A DNA stretch of 64,000 nucleotides from Neorhizobium galegae (lineage in GTDB: Bacteria; Pseudomonadota; Alphaproteobacteria; Rhizobiales; Rhizobiaceae). The notes beneath the pieces were generated by a model. It did not search any database. It was not told the DNA's origin and was given only the letters and a program-made list of their open reading frames with translations. The position numbers and the translations under genes were made by a program. Of the stretch, positions 42,105-50,298 are shown piece after piece. Each line of letters opens with the position of its first letter. Positions within the stretch are counted from its first letter, which is position 1. The stretch spans positions 868,001 through 932,000 of the forward strand of contig NZ_CP090096.1 in the NCBI RefSeq assembly GCF_021391675.1, read 5' to 3'.

Positions 42105-42953
42105 TCAGAACTTGTAGCCGACAAAAGCAGAAACGGAAGGCTGGATCTTCTTCTCGACGATCGGGCTATCCGCGGCATCTCCGGTGAGCACTCCGATGCC
42201 TGCTTCACCACGCACCAACCAATGATCGCTCAGAGCGTATGTGGCAGAGGCAGAAAAATCGACACGCTTCAAGCCTGCTTCTGCTTTATATTCAGGCAGG
42301 CCTGAACGTGCCGACTGAGCGGCATCGACGCCAAAATAAGCCTGCATGTGCTTGTCATCGGCCACGGTGGCTTCGGCGCGTGCGCCCAGAATGAGACGCT
42401 CCGTGACCGGGGCCGAGTACTCCACCCCAAACTTTCCAATCAGGCTTTCGCTGCCACCGATGGTCTGGTCGACGCTCGCATAGATTTCGACCGGACCCCA
42501 ATCATAGCCGACTTTCGCGCCGACTGTTGCGGCGAAGTCGATGTCGCCGAGGCCGCGGAGGCGATCGCCGTCACCCTCATCCCGCCCTGATTCGTAGCCC
42601 ACCGCAGCGGAGATGGAAAATCCGTCTTGATCCAAGACAGTGACGCTGATGCCACCTGGATCGATTTCCAACCATTCGCCATAGGTGAACACCACGAAGG
42701 GAATGGGGCTGACTTCAAATTCATCGCTCCCTTCGTATTTGGGGTCATAAGAAGCGCCGGCACCAATGATCAGGCTCCAATTGCGCTCCGGTTGGCGTTT
42801 ATCGAAACGCTGCTTGTCGAAAGGTGGCTCCGGCGTCTGCTCCGTGGCGGTCTGGTCGGCGCCATAGGCGTTTGGAGAAAATCCCGCAACGCTGAATGCG
42901 GCGCATAAGGCGAGGGGCGAAAGACGCCGCTTGGCTTTTTTAAGATGTAGCAT
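42105..42953 (-). CDS. MipA/OmpV-family outer-membrane protein
   Basis: A 282-residue outer-membrane beta-barrel protein. It has a basic start (KKAKRRLSPLALCAAFSVAG), a mature N-terminus rich in acidic/polar residues, then WSLIIGAGASYDPKYEGSD, the MipA/OmpV signature, PIPFVVFTYGEWLEIDPGG, and many alternating strands ending in the terminal aromatic FVGYKF. Family members act as a scaffold for murein synthesis proteins or as porin-like proteins and are often induced by envelope stress. It is inverted between the regulator and kinase genes. A site related to theirs faces it at 43044-43058. Start ATG 42951-42953 has GGAG six bases upstream. Confidence 0.9.
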   Translation of the reverse strand: MLHLKKAKRRLSPLALCAAFSVAGFSPNAYGADQTATEQTPEPPFDKQRFDKRQPERNWSLIIGAGASYDPKYEGSDEFEVSPIPFVVFTYGEWLEIDPGGISVTVLDQDGFSISAAVGYESGRDEGDGDRLRGLGDIDFAATVGAKVGYDWGPVEIYASVDQTIGGSESLIGKFGVEYSAPVTERLILGARAEATVADDKHMQAYFGVDAAQSARSGLPEYKAEAGLKRVDFSASATYALSDHWLVRGEAGIGVLTGDAADSPIVEKKIQPSVSAFVGYKF

Positions 42954-43043
42954 AAGGGCTCCAGAACAGGTTATCAGTCCCCCCAACAGAGGAGCCTGTG
43001 ACGGCTTGTGTTTCATGCCGTAGCCCACCGGTGCATGTTTTTT

Positions 43044-43058
43044 TGTTACGCTTTGTTG
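43044..43058 (-). promoter_or_regulatory. Tandem CAACA-N5-TAACA site facing the MipA gene
   Basis: Minus strand reads CAACAAAGCGTAACA, half-sites 10 bp apart. It is about 90 bp upstream of the MipA start. The second half-site is TAACA rather than TAATR, so it is a looser match than the other three sites in this block. Confidence 0.45.
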
Positions 43059-43092
43059 CAGCCCGAGCGATCGGCAAAGAGGCAGCCCTGCC

Positions 43093-43108
43093 GTAACAAA
43101 ACGTAATA
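43093..43108 (+). promoter_or_regulatory. Tandem TAACA-N5-TAATA site at the histidine kinase promoter
   Basis: GTAACAAAACGTAATA: half-sites TAACA (43094) and TAATA (43104), 10 bp apart, 104 bp upstream of the kinase start. Differs at one base from the site at 41056. Confidence 0.6.
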
Positions 43109-43212
43109 ATCGCGCAGCAGGAAACGCGGGATCTTGTGAGGGAATTCGCCTATATTTCTGCTTCGCCGATCGACCTCGGCTCAAGCGCGCTTCACAAGCC
43201 AAACGGGTGCTC

Positions 43213-44568
43213 ATGTTTTTCCGCCGGCTTCCAGGCCTATCGACGATCCATAGCCAGATCACGGGCGTTATTGTTCTCGGCCTCACCATCACCGTTTTAG
43301 GCGGCTCTTTTCTCGAGCAGCGTGTTGGAAATGGATATCCGATGGTTGACGTTGAGGAACTCGCCGATAGTGTGTTTACGATAGGTTCCATCCTCAAAAC
43401 TGCCACACCCGAAGAGCGCGACATCGTTCTTCGTGCAGCCAATCGTGCCGGTTGGGATCTCAATCTGCGACCGCGCGCCTTGGCGGAAACGTTCAAGAAC
43501 TCATCACCGCAGGAAAGCGTCCTGGACGCGACGATAGATTGGCTTTTTTCCCCCGACGGGAGGCAGACGCCACTCGGTGGCTGGCAAACCTTTGTCGATG
43601 ACAAGCGCGTCCTCTCAACCGAGGTTGACGATAAAACAATCCTCGTTTTGGGCGGTCTTCCAAGCGCGGCGTTCTGGAGCGAGGTCCTCGTCCGGGGGCC
43701 ACACTATCTACTGGCGCTCATCACCTTGATCGTACTGTTCTCGTCGTTCGGGGTCCGGGCAATCACGCGACCGCTGCGGAAGATTGCTTCAGCGGCTGCG
43801 AATGCCGACATCACGTCCGGCCGGGTAATCTTCGACGAGGAAGGCAGCGTGGAAATTGTCGCTGTTGCACGCTCCTTGAACGGGATGAGCGATCGTATCA
43901 CCGATATGATCCAAGGCAGGACGCGGATGCTGCGCGGGGTGAGCCACGATCTGCGCACGCCATTGACGAGACTGAGACTTCGAGTGGAGCGGGTCGGCGA
44001 CGCGCAATTGCGCGATATGTTGCTGGCGGATATCTCTCGCATCGATAGCCTCCTCAAAGAGAGCCTCAGCTATCTGCGTGACGACCATCATCGAGAGCAG
44101 GTCGAAACGATCGACCTGGCAACAACGCTGCAGACGATCTGCAGCGAGTTTGACGATGTGGGCCATAAGATCAATTATATCGGCCCCAATCATCTGTCCG
44201 CCAATTGCAAGCCTCTCGCGATAACGCGAGCAGTGACCAACCTTTGCGAAAACGCTGTGAAATTCGGCGACAGGGCCGCCATCGAGCTCAAGCGAAGTGG
44301 AGACAAGGTGGTGGTCGACGTGTCGGACAATGGCCCCGGGATACCGAAGCAATCACGTGCGCAGGTGTTGGAGCCATTCTTCAAACTGAATGCGGCGAGG
44401 ACTGATGGCAACGCTGGGTTCGGGCTGGGATTGTCCATCGTTGCGGAAATCGTGCAAGCTCACCGGGGAACGCTGGAACTGTTGGACGGGGAGCCATCCG
44501 GGCTCTTGGCGCGGTTAACGTTTCCAGCAGATCTCCCGGCGGACGGAGTCGCCGCACAGTTTCGGTGA
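43213..44568 (+). CDS. Sensor histidine kinase of the efflux two-component system
   Basis: A 451-residue kinase. First helix TGVIVLGLTITVLGGSFLEQ, periplasmic domain of about 130 residues, second helix YLLALITLIVLFSSFGVRAI, HAMP ITRPLRKIASAAANADIT, H-box LRGVSHDLRTPLTRLRLR, N-box TNLCENAVKFGD, G-boxes DNGPGIPKQ and GFGLGLSIVAEIV. It should phosphorylate the regulator at 41134, from which it is separated by the inverted MipA gene. ATG 43213 was chosen over a GTG two codons earlier. Signal unknown; the small periplasmic domain could sense cationic peptides or envelope stress. Confidence 0.92.
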   Translation: MFFRRLPGLSTIHSQITGVIVLGLTITVLGGSFLEQRVGNGYPMVDVEELADSVFTIGSILKTATPEERDIVLRAANRAGWDLNLRPRALAETFKNSSPQESVLDATIDWLFSPDGRQTPLGGWQTFVDDKRVLSTEVDDKTILVLGGLPSAAFWSEVLVRGPHYLLALITLIVLFSSFGVRAITRPLRKIASAAANADITSGRVIFDEEGSVEIVAVARSLNGMSDRITDMIQGRTRMLRGVSHDLRTPLTRLRLRVERVGDAQLRDMLLADISRIDSLLKESLSYLRDDHHREQVETIDLATTLQTICSEFDDVGHKINYIGPNHLSANCKPLAITRAVTNLCENAVKFGDRAAIELKRSGDKVVVDVSDNGPGIPKQSRAQVLEPFFKLNAARTDGNAGFGLGLSIVAEIVQAHRGTLELLDGEPSGLLARLTFPADLPADGVAAQFR

Positions 44569-44745
44569 ACGCCTGGGCGAATGGCTTTAATCAGCCATGT
44601 GAAAGCGTATACGCCGGACAACTGCAGCGGTATCGAAATGAATCCGTTCGATTGTCTTCGCCTGGACATGAACGACGATCTCGTAGTCGATGATCGGCCT
44701 GCGGGCGCGTTTTCTGGCTTTGCCTATCTGTGCGGTAAGGCAACC

Positions 44746-45636
44746 TTAGCCATGGCTATAACTCGGCGAGCTTGCCCGCTCTGCGCCGGCATTTGCCGTG
44801 GAGGCATGGGCGCCCGCCTCGAAATTGTCTGCAGCATTGGCGAGGGAAGCCAACATCGCGTCCGCCTGATTGAAATATTGTTTGATCCATGGGACGGGGC
44901 CGACGCCAAATCGCCTTTTCGATCCCCAGCGCTGGCCTTTTTCGACCATCGTATCCCAGGGCCTTGGCTTTCCGTGGAAGACGATGATTTTCGCGTTCCG
45001 CGGCTGCTTGATCCTCGGCAGGAGCAGATTGATCGGAAAGTATTTCGTGCAGCTTCTCTTGAAGCTGACGCAGAAACCTGCCGGCCAGTAACTTTTTTGC
45101 CGCACCGCATGCGTCAGGTAGGATTGGTCGTTCTTGAATTGCGCGATGATCGCGTCGGCCTTGCTTACGAAGTCGTGGTAAATTCCATCGACATTTCCTG
45201 CATGAAATCCAAAGACGGATGACTGAGCACCCCTGTCCGGCCTGAAGTTATTTGGGAGCAGGCTCCAGAGATCCGGATTCCATTCCCGTTGGATCACAAA
45301 ATGACGGCGCTCCCGAAGCAAACCGATCAGCGGGGCGAGTGATCGTTGGACCATGACGTCGAGATCGAGGAAAAGCACGACGTCTCCGGGCGGGAAAAGA
45401 CCCGGTGCAAACACTCCGATCTTGGGCCAGCACCCTCGTCTCCACGCCTGCTCAGGCAGGCCGAGGTTCGGGATATGACGAGCGAGAATGCTGGAAGCAA
45501 GGCCGCGACGATCGTCCGTCAGGCAGACAAAGTCGAACGGCTCCTCCATGTTACGCAATACACCGGCATAAAGAGCATTGACATGGCTGGCGGTGAAAGC
45601 CGTGCCCCATTTCATGCAAACAATCGTAACCATCAT
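44746..45636 (-). CDS. Probable glycosyltransferase, unassigned family
   Basis: A 296-residue protein of GT-A type by its features: MVTIVCMKWGTAFTASHVNA at the start, FDFVCLTDDRRGL, and a DxD-like metal site in VVLFLDLDVMVQRSLAPLIG. The middle has GFHAGNVDGIYHDF and the later KIIVFHGKPRPWDTM, typical of transferases that act on surface glycans. Cytoplasmic, no signal or membrane helix. GGAG precedes the ATG at 45634-45636. It stands alone between the kinase and modA. Donor and acceptor unknown. The C-terminal 40 residues are Ala/Ser-rich and probably disordered. Confidence 0.65.
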   Translation of the reverse strand: MMVTIVCMKWGTAFTASHVNALYAGVLRNMEEPFDFVCLTDDRRGLASSILARHIPNLGLPEQAWRRGCWPKIGVFAPGLFPPGDVVLFLDLDVMVQRSLAPLIGLLRERRHFVIQREWNPDLWSLLPNNFRPDRGAQSSVFGFHAGNVDGIYHDFVSKADAIIAQFKNDQSYLTHAVRQKSYWPAGFCVSFKRSCTKYFPINLLLPRIKQPRNAKIIVFHGKPRPWDTMVEKGQRWGSKRRFGVGPVPWIKQYFNQADAMLASLANAADNFEAGAHASTANAGAERASSPSYSHG

Positions 45637-45791
45637 GTCGCTCCATCAATAATCTGGAAGACGGTTAAGCGACTTTGGTGCGGATGATTGTTTATAGTTG
45701 TTATATGATGTTGCCGAAGATTGTCCTTGATGTCGGCGGTGCGGATGACCGCCAGTGCCCCGGCTCAGTTCTGCGTGAAAATCAACAATCA

Positions 45792-45856
45792 AGATATCCT
45801 GTGGAATATAACGCTAGTCAAAACCTCGCGATCGAGATATCCAAAGGAATATCTCG
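45792..45856 (+). promoter_or_regulatory. Two palindromic boxes upstream of modA (GATATCC-N3-GGAATAT)
   Basis: GATATCCTGTGGAATAT (45793-45809) and GATATCCAAAGGAATAT (45836-45852) are identical except for the central three bases. The second is extended to CGAGATAT-N8-ATATCTCG (45833-45856), a perfect inverted repeat. A diverged copy lies before modB (47682-47697). Position at mod genes suggests molybdate-responsive (ModE-type) operators. The second box lies 23 bp upstream of the modA ATG, so binding should block expression. Confidence 0.6.
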
Positions 45857-45878
45857 CTCAAGGATCGAAGAGGAAATC

Positions 45879-46673
45879 ATGAACATTGATCGTCATTCCT
45901 GGATCAGGCTCGCGGCGACGTCGGTGGTAGCCGCCTTCGTATCGTTCGCCTCGTTCGCGGCTCCTGCCGCGGCGCAGGAAAAAGTCACCGTCTTTGCAGC
46001 AGCCAGCATGAAGAACGCGCTCGACAACGCCAACAAGGCATGGGCCGCCCAGGGTGGCGGGCAAGTTACCGTTTCCTACGCCGCGAGTTCGGCGCTCGCC
46101 AAGCAGATCGAAAGTGGCGCGCCGGCGGATATCTTCATTTCGGCCGACCTCGACTGGATGAAATATCTCTCCGACAAAAAGCTCGTGCGGGAAGACACCA
46201 GGCTCAACTGGCTCGGCAACCGGATCGTGCTGGTCGCCGCCAAGGACACCGCCAAGCCGGTCGACATCAGGCCGGGCGTCGATCTCGCGGGCCTGCTCAA
46301 GGGCGGCAGGCTCGCGATGGGTGAGCCGAACGCGGTTCCGGCCGGTAAATACGGCAGGGCCTCGCTCGAAAAACTTGGGCTCTGGTCGTCGGTCGAAAAG
46401 AGCCTAGCAAGTGCGGAAAGTGTCCGCGCAGCACTCGCGTTTGTCTCGCGCGGAGAAGCGCCCTACGGCATCGTCTACCAGACGGACGCGGCGGCCGATC
46501 CGGGTGTCGCTATCGTCGGCACGTTCCCGGCCGACACCCACCCGCCGATCATCTATCCGATCGCCACCCTGTCGGAATCGAAGTCCAAGGATGCGCCCGC
46601 CTATCTCGGCTATCTGACGTCGGACAAGGCAGCGCCATTCTTCGAAAAGGAAGGTTTTACGGTTCTGAAGTAG
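45879..46673 (+). CDS. modA: Molybdate ABC transporter substrate-binding protein
   Basis: A 264-residue exported protein. Signal peptide about residues 1-33 (RLAATSVVAAFVSFASFA, cleavage after AAAQ). ModA features: KVTVFAAASMKNALDNANKAW, SYAASSALAKQIESGAPADIFISAD, NRIVLVAA, GEPNAVPAGKYGRASLEKLG and YGIVYQTDAA. The oxyanion-binding serines are in AASM and SYAASSALA. It delivers molybdate for cofactor synthesis, needed by the molybdenum hydroxylase at 18990. Start at 45879 follows GAAGAGGA. It ends with a strong terminator, so modBC must have their own promoter. Confidence 0.95.
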   Translation: MNIDRHSWIRLAATSVVAAFVSFASFAAPAAAQEKVTVFAAASMKNALDNANKAWAAQGGGQVTVSYAASSALAKQIESGAPADIFISADLDWMKYLSDKKLVREDTRLNWLGNRIVLVAAKDTAKPVDIRPGVDLAGLLKGGRLAMGEPNAVPAGKYGRASLEKLGLWSSVEKSLASAESVRAALAFVSRGEAPYGIVYQTDAAADPGVAIVGTFPADTHPPIIYPIATLSESKSKDAPAYLGYLTSDKAAPFFEKEGFTVLK

Positions 46674-46702
46674 CCGCAAGCACTTCGGCAACACTCATCG
46701 AA

Positions 46703-46726
46703 ACGGCCCCTTTCGGGGCTGTTTTT
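46703..46726 (+). terminator. Rho-independent terminator after modA
   Basis: Eight-base stem (46703-46710 ACGGCCCC with 46715-46722 GGGGCTGT, one G-T pair), loop TTTC, then TTTTT at 46722-46726. It begins 30 bases after the modA stop and separates modA from the downstream small genes and modBC. Confidence 0.85.
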
Positions 46727-46972
46727 CGTTTCCGGCCGAACCGTTCTTACCGGCGAGCCTCTCCGCCCAGCCCGGTCCCAATCTCGATTTCAACCGGTCT
46801 CACGCGATCGTTTGTTCTCGAATCCCGAACATTCCGTTTGGAAATCGTGCCCTAGCGACCTCGATCGGGCTCCCCCATCTCCATGACCGGAAGCAGACAA
46901 CGCGCTTCCGCAATACCACCGAGCGGGCGCCGGCTCCCAAACGGCCCCGTTTAGCAACCGAGGAATACGACA

Positions 46973-47203
46973 ATGAAAACCATTCTCTCCACTTTTGCCG
47001 CCGCCATGATCGCTTCGGCTTCCTTCGCCGGCGTCGCCCTTGCAGAAGGCGATTATTATCAGGGTGCGACCAAGGGACAGGCAGCGGTGCAGACCAACGA
47101 CAAGATCGACAATGTCAGGACCGGCAGCATCGATCAGATTCGCGCCGACGACAATCGCGGCGACCAGCCGATCTTCAAGCATGAAAGCCGCGACAATCGC
47201 TAA
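46973..47203 (+). CDS. Small exported protein of the EGDYYEG family
   Basis: A 76-residue protein. Signal peptide KTILSTFAAAMIASASFAGV, cleavage near ALA-EG. The mature part begins EGDYYQGATKG and ends HESRDNR, with a middle segment DNVRTGSIDQIRADDN. It resembles the adjacent product at 47289 (DDVRTGSIQIRDNDR in the middle, TTRDNR at the end) and the one at 35921. Polar, no Cys, no recognised domain. ATG 46973 has GAGG about ten bases upstream. It lies between modA and modBC with no evident link to molybdate. Function unknown. Confidence 0.8.
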   Translation: MKTILSTFAAAMIASASFAGVALAEGDYYQGATKGQAAVQTNDKIDNVRTGSIDQIRADDNRGDQPIFKHESRDNR

Positions 47204-47288
47204 CCGCAGCTCATTCAAGATACCGAACATCGTCCGGCAGGCAGGTCGCAAACTAAAGCCGCGGGCGAACTCTGAAAGGACTAGGACA

Positions 47289-47516
47289 ATGAAGACTTCC
47301 ATCTCCGCTATCGCCGCCATGATCGCCGCCGCTTCCTTCGGAGGCTCGGCTCTCGCTGAGGGCGACTATTATGAAGGCACCTCGAAGACGCATGCTTCCG
47401 CCCGGATCAACGGCGGGAATGTGGACGACGTCCGCACCGGCAGCATCCAGATCCGCGACAACGATCGCCAGGAAAGCCAGTCGATCTTCGGCAACACGAC
47501 CCGCGACAACCGTTAA
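47289..47516 (+). CDS. Small exported protein of the EGDYYEG family
   Basis: A 75-residue protein with signal peptide KTSISAIAAMIAAASFGGSA and mature start EGDYYEGTSK. The middle reads VDDVRTGSIQIRDNDR and the end SIFGNTTRDNR, which matches LFGKTTRDDR of the product at 35921. It follows the similar gene at 46973 by 85 bases, a likely tandem duplication. A Rho-independent terminator follows at 47587. Function unknown. The window holds three such genes. Confidence 0.82.
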   Translation: MKTSISAIAAMIAAASFGGSALAEGDYYEGTSKTHASARINGGNVDDVRTGSIQIRDNDRQESQSIFGNTTRDNR

Positions 47517-47586
47517 CCGTCGCGCATGAGAACCGAGGCTCCAGGGGCCTTCGTTCAGCAAACCATCTTGTGAATGCGATGGTGTA

Positions 47587-47628
47587 GGGAGAGCAGCGGT
47601 AGGCCGGCGCTCTCCCACCGCCTTTTTT
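47587..47628 (+). terminator. Rho-independent terminator after the tandem small genes
   Basis: Stem GGGAGAGC (47587-47594) with GCTCTCCC (47609-47616), GC-rich loop, then CCGCCTTTTTT ending at 47628. It closes the transcript of the small exported protein genes ahead of modB. Confidence 0.8.
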
Positions 47629-47681
47629 AGAACCTTCCAGTAACTTTTCCACCAGGACCTAGCCATCAGATCCGTCTCGAT

Positions 47682-47697
47682 ATATCCAATGCGATAT
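47682..47697 (+). promoter_or_regulatory. Diverged mod box before modB
   Basis: ATATCCAATGCGATAT matches ATATCC-N3-GGAATAT of the modA boxes except for two bases in the right half. It lies 32 bp upstream of the chosen modB start and is embedded in the longer TCCAA...TTGGA inverted repeat. Candidate molybdate-responsive operator. Confidence 0.45.
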
Positions 47698-47728
47698 ATT
47701 GGATGGCGACTGCGGATGGGATCGGCGT

Positions 47729-48430
47729 TTGGACTGGCTGGCATTGAGCGACGAGGAATGGACCGCGATCAGGCTCAGCCTGAAGGTTTCCGCCGTCGCG
47801 ATGATCGTCAGCCTGCCGTTCGGCCTTCTCGTCGCCTATCTGCTCGCCCGCGGAAAATTCTGGGGCAAGTCGGTCCTGAACGGCATCGTCCACCTGCCGC
47901 TCATCCTGCCACCGGTCGTCACCGGCTTTCTGCTGCTGATACTGTTCGGACGACGCGGCGTCGTCGGCGCTTTTCTCAACGAATATCTCGGCATCGTCCT
48001 CTCCTTCCGCTGGACGGGCGCAGCACTTGCCTGCGGCGTCATGGGCTTTCCGCTGATGGTGCGCTCCATCCGGCTGTCGATCGAATCCGTCGACCGCAAG
48101 CTGGAGGAGGCGGCCGGCACGCTCGGCGCGGGACCCACGTGGGTTTTCATCACCGTGACGCTGCCGCTCATCCTGCCGGGCGTGATCGCCGGCATGATCC
48201 TCGCCTTCGCCAAGGCAATGGGCGAATTCGGCGCGACGATCACCTTCGTCTCCAATATTCCCGGTGAAACCCAGACCCTTTCGGCGGCGATCTACACATT
48301 CACGCAGGTGCCGGGCGGCGACGCCGGGGCGATGCGGCTGACGCTGGTCGCGATCGCCATCTCGTTTGCAGCGCTACTCGCCTCGGAGTTCCTGGCCTAT
48401 CTGGTCGGCAGGAGGGTCAATATCGAATGA
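47729..48430 (+). CDS. modB: Molybdate ABC transporter permease
   Basis: A 233-residue inner-membrane protein with about five helices. It starts [20 protein letters not shown], then [19 protein letters not shown], and the coupling motif [20 protein letters not shown] and [19 protein letters not shown], standard for ModB. No ATG is available in the right place: the TTG at 47729 was chosen because it gives the family's usual start and GGATGGG lies upstream; a TTG ten codons earlier is the alternative. It overlaps modC by ATGA. Confidence 0.93.
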   Translation: MDWLALSDEEWTAIRLSLKVSAVAMIVSLPFGLLVAYLLARGKFWGKSVLNGIVHLPLILPPVVTGFLLLILFGRRGVVGAFLNEYLGIVLSFRWTGAALACGVMGFPLMVRSIRLSIESVDRKLEEAAGTLGAGPTWVFITVTLPLILPGVIAGMILAFAKAMGEFGATITFVSNIPGETQTLSAAIYTFTQVPGGDAGAMRLTLVAIAISFAALLASEFLAYLVGRRVNIE

Positions 48431-49488
48431 CCCTCGTCGTTAAGGCACGGCAGACGCTGGGAGAGTTCGTTCTCGACGCGGGCTTCACGTCGGATGGCGG
48501 CGTGACCGCGCTGTTCGGGCCTTCGGGCTCCGGCAAGACGTCGCTGGTGCGGGTGATTGCAGGACTGTCGAAGCCGGATCACGGGTGGTTGGTGGTCGAT
48601 GGCGAAACGCTGCTCGACACCGAAAGCCGTATTTTCGTGCCAAAGCACAGACGACGTTTCGGCTACGTCTTCCAGGAGAGCCGGCTTTTCCCGCACCTCT
48701 CTGTGCGTCAGAACCTCGCCTACGGCCGCTGGTTCGCACCCAAGACAACGCGGCCGGAAAATTTCGATCGGATTGTCGAACTGCTGGGCATCAGCCTGCT
48801 GCTAGACCGGCGGCCGGGGAAGCTTTCAGGTGGGGAAAAACAGCGCGTCGCGATCGGTCGGGCGTTGCTCTCCGCTCCGCGTCTCCTTCTGATGGATGAA
48901 CCGCTCGCCGCACTCGACGACCAGCGCAAGGCCGAGATCCTGCCCTATCTCGAGCGCCTGCGCGACGAAACCTCGACGCCGATCGTCTATGTCAGCCATT
49001 CGGTCTCGGAAGTGGCGCGGCTTGCCGACAAGGTGGTGACAATGAAGGCCGGCCGGGTCGAGGCCGTTGGTACACCGTCCGAGGTCCTGTCTCTGCCATC
49101 GGCGGATCGCCGCGATGCCGGCGCGGTGCTGACCGGCGTGGTCGAGGTTATCGATATCCCGCACCGGTTGGCGACGGTCCGGCTTTCGCAGGCGCAGATC
49201 GTCGTGCCGAATGCGCATGCCGAAGAGGGGAGAAGCGTCCGCGTGCATATTCCCGAACGGGACGTGATGGTCGCCACCCGGCGGCCGGAGGGCCTTAGCG
49301 CCCTCAACATCCTCGAAGGCGCGATTGCCGCGATCGAGCCGGACGGCGACGGCATGGTGCGCATCCGCATTCGCTGTGGTGGAGACGTCGTGCTCGCCCG
49401 CATAACTGCGCTTTCCGTCGAACGGCTCGACCTGAAGCTGGAAAAGCCGGTTTTTGCGGTGATCAAGACGGTCGCGCTGGAACGGTAG
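48427..49488 (+). CDS. modC: Molybdate ABC transporter ATP-binding protein
   Basis: A 353-residue ATPase. Walker [15 protein letters not shown]-loop [13 protein letters not shown], signature [16 protein letters not shown], Walker [17 protein letters not shown], switch His in [14 protein letters not shown]. The C-terminal 65 residues ([44 protein letters not shown]) form the Mop/TOBE molybdate-binding domain, which allows feedback by molybdate. Start at 48427 is coupled to modB. With modA it forms the importer. Confidence 0.96.
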   Translation: MTLVVKARQTLGEFVLDAGFTSDGGVTALFGPSGSGKTSLVRVIAGLSKPDHGWLVVDGETLLDTESRIFVPKHRRRFGYVFQESRLFPHLSVRQNLAYGRWFAPKTTRPENFDRIVELLGISLLLDRRPGKLSGGEKQRVAIGRALLSAPRLLLMDEPLAALDDQRKAEILPYLERLRDETSTPIVYVSHSVSEVARLADKVVTMKAGRVEAVGTPSEVLSLPSADRRDAGAVLTGVVEVIDIPHRLATVRLSQAQIVVPNAHAEEGRSVRVHIPERDVMVATRRPEGLSALNILEGAIAAIEPDGDGMVRIRIRCGGDVVLARITALSVERLDLKLEKPVFAVIKTVALER

Positions 49489-49530
49489 GCGGGCATTGAT
49501 CTTACGTCGAGTGTGAACTATAGATTACAT

Positions 49531-49818
49531 ATGGTCGAAGTTCGCAGAACGGCAGCCTTCTCAAAGTGGTTCAATTCGCTCAAGGACATTCGCGCTCAGG
49601 CCCGCATACAAACGCGGATCGACCGTCTCGGGCTTGGGCTGCTCGGGGATGCGAAATTCTTCGACGGTATCGGCGAGCTTCGCATCGACTACGGTCCCGG
49701 CTACCGCCTCTACTTTGTGAAGCGAGGTAGTGAGATCATCCTCCTCCTTTGTGGCGGCGACAAGAGCGCGCAGAGGAAGGACATCCAACAGGCCATCGAA
49801 ATGGCGAAGGAGATCTGA
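49531..49818 (+). CDS. RelE/ParE-superfamily toxin (addiction-module killer protein)
   Basis: A 95-residue protein. It has the pattern VRRTAAFSKWFNSLKDIRAQ, RIDRLGLGLLGDAKFFDGIG, LRIDYGPGYRLYFVKRGSEI and LLLCGGDKSAQRKDIQQAIE, which fits the putative killer-protein branch of the RelE/HigB fold. Such toxins cleave mRNA at the ribosome or otherwise halt growth. The gene comes before its antitoxin gene, separated by one base, as usual for HigBA-like modules. Start ATG 49531 gives the normal length. Confidence 0.88.
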   Translation: MVEVRRTAAFSKWFNSLKDIRAQARIQTRIDRLGLGLLGDAKFFDGIGELRIDYGPGYRLYFVKRGSEIILLLCGGDKSAQRKDIQQAIEMAKEI

Positions 49819-49819
49819 C

Positions 49820-50116
49820 ATGGCGATTGAAACGACCAAATGGGATCCGACCGAATTCCTCACCAGCGAAGAAGCAATCGCCGCCTATCTAGAAGCCGCC
49901 TTCGAGGATGGGGACCCGGCGGTCATCGCTGTTGTTCTTGGAAACATTGCGAGAGCCAAAGGCATGACCAATGTCGCCAAGGAAGCGGGCATTACTCGCG
50001 AGGCGCTCTACAAGGCGCTGAGCGATAAGGGAGATCCGAAGCTTTCCACACTGCTCGGTGTCTTGAAGGCCCTCGGACTCCGAGTCACGGTCGTTTCCGC
50101 CAACGAAGCGGCATAG
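49820..50116 (+). CDS. Antitoxin with XRE-like helix-turn-helix (addiction-module antidote)
   Basis: A 98-residue protein. N-terminal segment WDPTEFLTSEEAIAAYLEAA, then a helix-turn-helix NVAKEAGITREALYKALSDK and the end LSTLLGVLKALGLRVTVVSA. This fits the antidote family paired with the killer-protein branch. It should bind the toxin and repress its own operon. The module sits between modC and a sugar importer without obvious relation to either. Start ATG 49820 is one base after the toxin stop. Confidence 0.88.
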   Translation: MAIETTKWDPTEFLTSEEAIAAYLEAAFEDGDPAVIAVVLGNIARAKGMTNVAKEAGITREALYKALSDKGDPKLSTLLGVLKALGLRVTVVSANEAA

Positions 50117-50298
50117 GGTTCGCAGGCGGCAGAACTGTCCTGCGAAGAAATTTTGCACACGCGTACATTTTGTCATCCGGGTGTTATGGAGCCCCGCTAG
50201 ACCGCTTCCTGTTGATGATCTTCAGCGCTTCCGCAGCCTTGGGCCGACCGGTCTTTCAGGGTTCGGAAGAAGCCATTTCGCTCTTCGGGGAGTAAACC

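Noticed and set aside
50153..50172. An imperfect palindrome GCACACGCGTACA as LacI operator for the GDPD-LacI operon
   Set aside because: Only the central ACGCGT is symmetric and the flanks do not match, so evidence is too weak to call an operator although the position is suitable.
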